Shown here: positions 13,193 to 14,237 of the stretch, in pieces
Layout of the letters: every line of letters begins with the position of its first letter
Numbering within the stretch: the stretch's first letter is position 1
DNA from: Clostridia bacterium
Lineage (GTDB): Bacteria > Bacillota > Clostridia > TANB77 > CAG-508
Assembly: GCA_900753165.1 (NCBI GenBank)
Contig: CAADYC010000048.1
Location: 1-14,237, forward strand
Direction of reading: 5' to 3'
Length of the DNA stretch: 14,237 bases
The notes under the pieces: generated by a model
Database searches by the model: none
What the model saw: the letters and a program-made list of their open reading frames with translations, nothing else
What the model was told of the DNA's origin: nothing
Made by a program: the position numbers and the translations under genes

Positions 13193-14237
13193 ATGAAGAA
13201 AACAAAAGAAAATAAAGCTATAACACTTGTGGCCTTAGTTATAACAATTATTATTTTGCTGTTGCTAGCAGGAATAGCAATAGCAAGTTTAGGTGGAGAA
13301 AATGGAATATTTAAAAAAGTAAAATTGGGAAAAGAAAGATATGCAATATCAGAAGCAAAAGAAAAGTTGGAATTGGAAATAACTAATTTGCAAATAGAAC
13401 AGCAAGGAAAAGGAGAAGAGCTTAAAAAAGAAGATTTGCCAAAAATGAATAGTGATGAGATAGATGTGCGTGATACAACAAATTTTCCAGTAGAAGTAAT
13501 ATATAAAAACTACAAATTTGAAGTAGATAGCAATTTTCAGGTTACATATGTAGGTGAAGCAAATGAAACAATTATAACATACACAACAGAACCAGAGGGA
13601 TATACAAATCAAAATAAAGTAAAAGTTTTGGTAAAAATTAGCAACCCAAAAGGAATAAAATCAATATTAAAACCTGGAGAAACAGACAAAATATTACCAC
13701 AAGATAGAACAACAGCAGGAATTGAATTTACAGTTACAAAAAATGGTCATTATGAATTAAAAGTGGAAGATGTTGATGGAAATGAAGTTTCTAAAGATAT
13801 TTATATTGATTTAATAGACATGGTTGAACCAAAAGATTTTAATATCAATGTAAGTGAAGGTAATGGAAAAATAACCATATCAGGAGAAACTCAAGACGGA
13901 GAAGAGACAGAAGAAAGCACAAAAAGTGGAATAGACCATTACGAATATTGTTTAGTAGATGAAGTGAATAGTACAAAAACTTATAAAGAAAAAGAAATAC
14001 CAATGTCAGAATTAGCAGGAACATATAATATATATGTAATAGCATACGATAGAGCAGGAAATAGTAAAAAAACAAATACGGTACAAATAAGCATAATGGG
14101 AAAAACAAGTAATATTTCAACGGGGGATAATAATACATTATTAATAGATAGTAACGGGGGATTATGGGCATTTGGAGATAATCATAATGGACAATTAGGA
14201 GATGGAACAACAACACAAAGAACAAGTCCAGTGCGAA
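13193..14237 (+). CDS. Pseudopilin-leader surface protein with Ig-like and RCC1-type repeats (3' truncated)
   Basis: The frame runs open from ATG 13193 (AGGAGG six bases upstream) off the right edge, giving 348 residues. Residues 1-32 form a class III-like prepilin leader: a basic head, then a cut site expected after Ala9, then ITLVALVITIIILLLLAG. The Glu normally at +5 of type IV pilins is missing, as in a clostridial family with GITLIALVITI leaders. Residues 34-70 are a charged helix, as in pilin stalks. Two Ig-like beta domains follow (about 105-208 and 212-300; the second ends YVIAYDRAGNSKKT). Then comes the first RCC1-type repeat, LWAFGDNHNGQLGDGTTTQR (324-343), which probably starts a beta-propeller. 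The product is likely displayed on the cell surface; its ligand is unknown. Confidence 0.85.
   Translation, partial: MKKTKENKAITLVALVITIIILLLLAGIAIASLGGENGIFKKVKLGKERYAISEAKEKLELEITNLQIEQQGKGEELKKEDLPKMNSDEIDVRDTTNFPVEVIYKNYKFEVDSNFQVTYVGEANETIITYTTEPEGYTNQNKVKVLVKISNPKGIKSILKPGETDKILPQDRTTAGIEFTVTKNGHYELKVEDVDGNEVSKDIYIDLIDMVEPKDFNINVSEGNGKITISGETQDGEETEESTKSGIDHYEYCLVDEVNSTKTYKEKEIPMSELAGTYNIYVIAYDRAGNSKKTNTVQISIMGKTSNISTGDNNTLLIDSNGGLWAFGDNHNGQLGDGTTTQRTSPVR

Noticed and set aside
13349..14225. Open frames on the - strand opposite the pseudopilin/RCC1 gene
   Set aside because: Their products are Phe/Tyr/Leu-rich strings expected from the complement of A-rich codons; the + strand frame has recognisable domains and a Shine-Dalgarno.
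1..14237. CRISPR arrays, insertion sequences, tRNA or rRNA genes, integrase or attachment sites
   Set aside because: No regularly spaced direct repeats, transposase or integrase motifs, or cloverleaf/rRNA segments were visible on reading the window.

Overview
The window is very AT-rich DNA with short intergenic gaps, strong AGGAGG-type ribosome sites, sigma-A-like promoters and many intrinsic terminators. It looks like chromosome from a low-GC Firmicute, most likely an uncultured gut-type clostridium. The main pointers are the dapF-dapL route to meso-diaminopimelate, a GerS/LolA-like protein next to mazF, an HD-GYP protein, and a clostridial-style ITLVALVITI pseudopilin leader fused to RCC1-type repeats. 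Most of the window is housekeeping and cell-envelope chromosome. The right edge enters a more accessory surface-protein locus.

Layout on the + strand from the left: the charged C-terminus of an unidentified protein (3-212); rodA carrying a single-base frameshift (234-1341); a terminator; dusB (1404-2375); a membrane-anchored GerS/LolA-like protein (2571-3293) with its Shine-Dalgarno site inside a predicted hairpin; and mazF without a neighbouring antitoxin (3367-3717). A bidirectional terminator separates mazF from an HD-GYP protein on the - strand (3815-4753). That gene shares a divergent promoter region with aspS (4889-6631). A PIN-domain protein of unusual architecture (6836-7996) and a small TSCPD protein (8081-8332) follow, each with its own promoter and terminator.

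The middle block is on the - strand. A peptidoglycan glycosyltransferase (9780-10466) and a polysaccharide deacetylase (8927-9730) form a pair behind a consensus promoter. A separate XRE regulator (8411-8785) lies downstream with an inverted repeat in its own promoter. Back-to-back with the glycosyltransferase promoter is the promoter of dapF-dapL (10624-12704), two translationally overlapping genes for DAP synthesis. DAP synthesis, glycan polymerisation, glycan deacetylation and RodA together make cell-wall assembly the dominant theme.

At the right, a second XRE regulator (12781-13032, -) diverges from a partial surface protein (13193 to the edge, +) with a pseudopilin-like leader, Ig-like domains and the first RCC1-type repeat. 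Two perfect palindromes flank that gene's promoter. I found no rRNA, tRNA, CRISPR array, transposase or insertion sequence, and no gene-free stretch longer than about 300 bases. The longest gaps are 2376-2570 and 6632-6835, and both hold promoters and hairpins described below.
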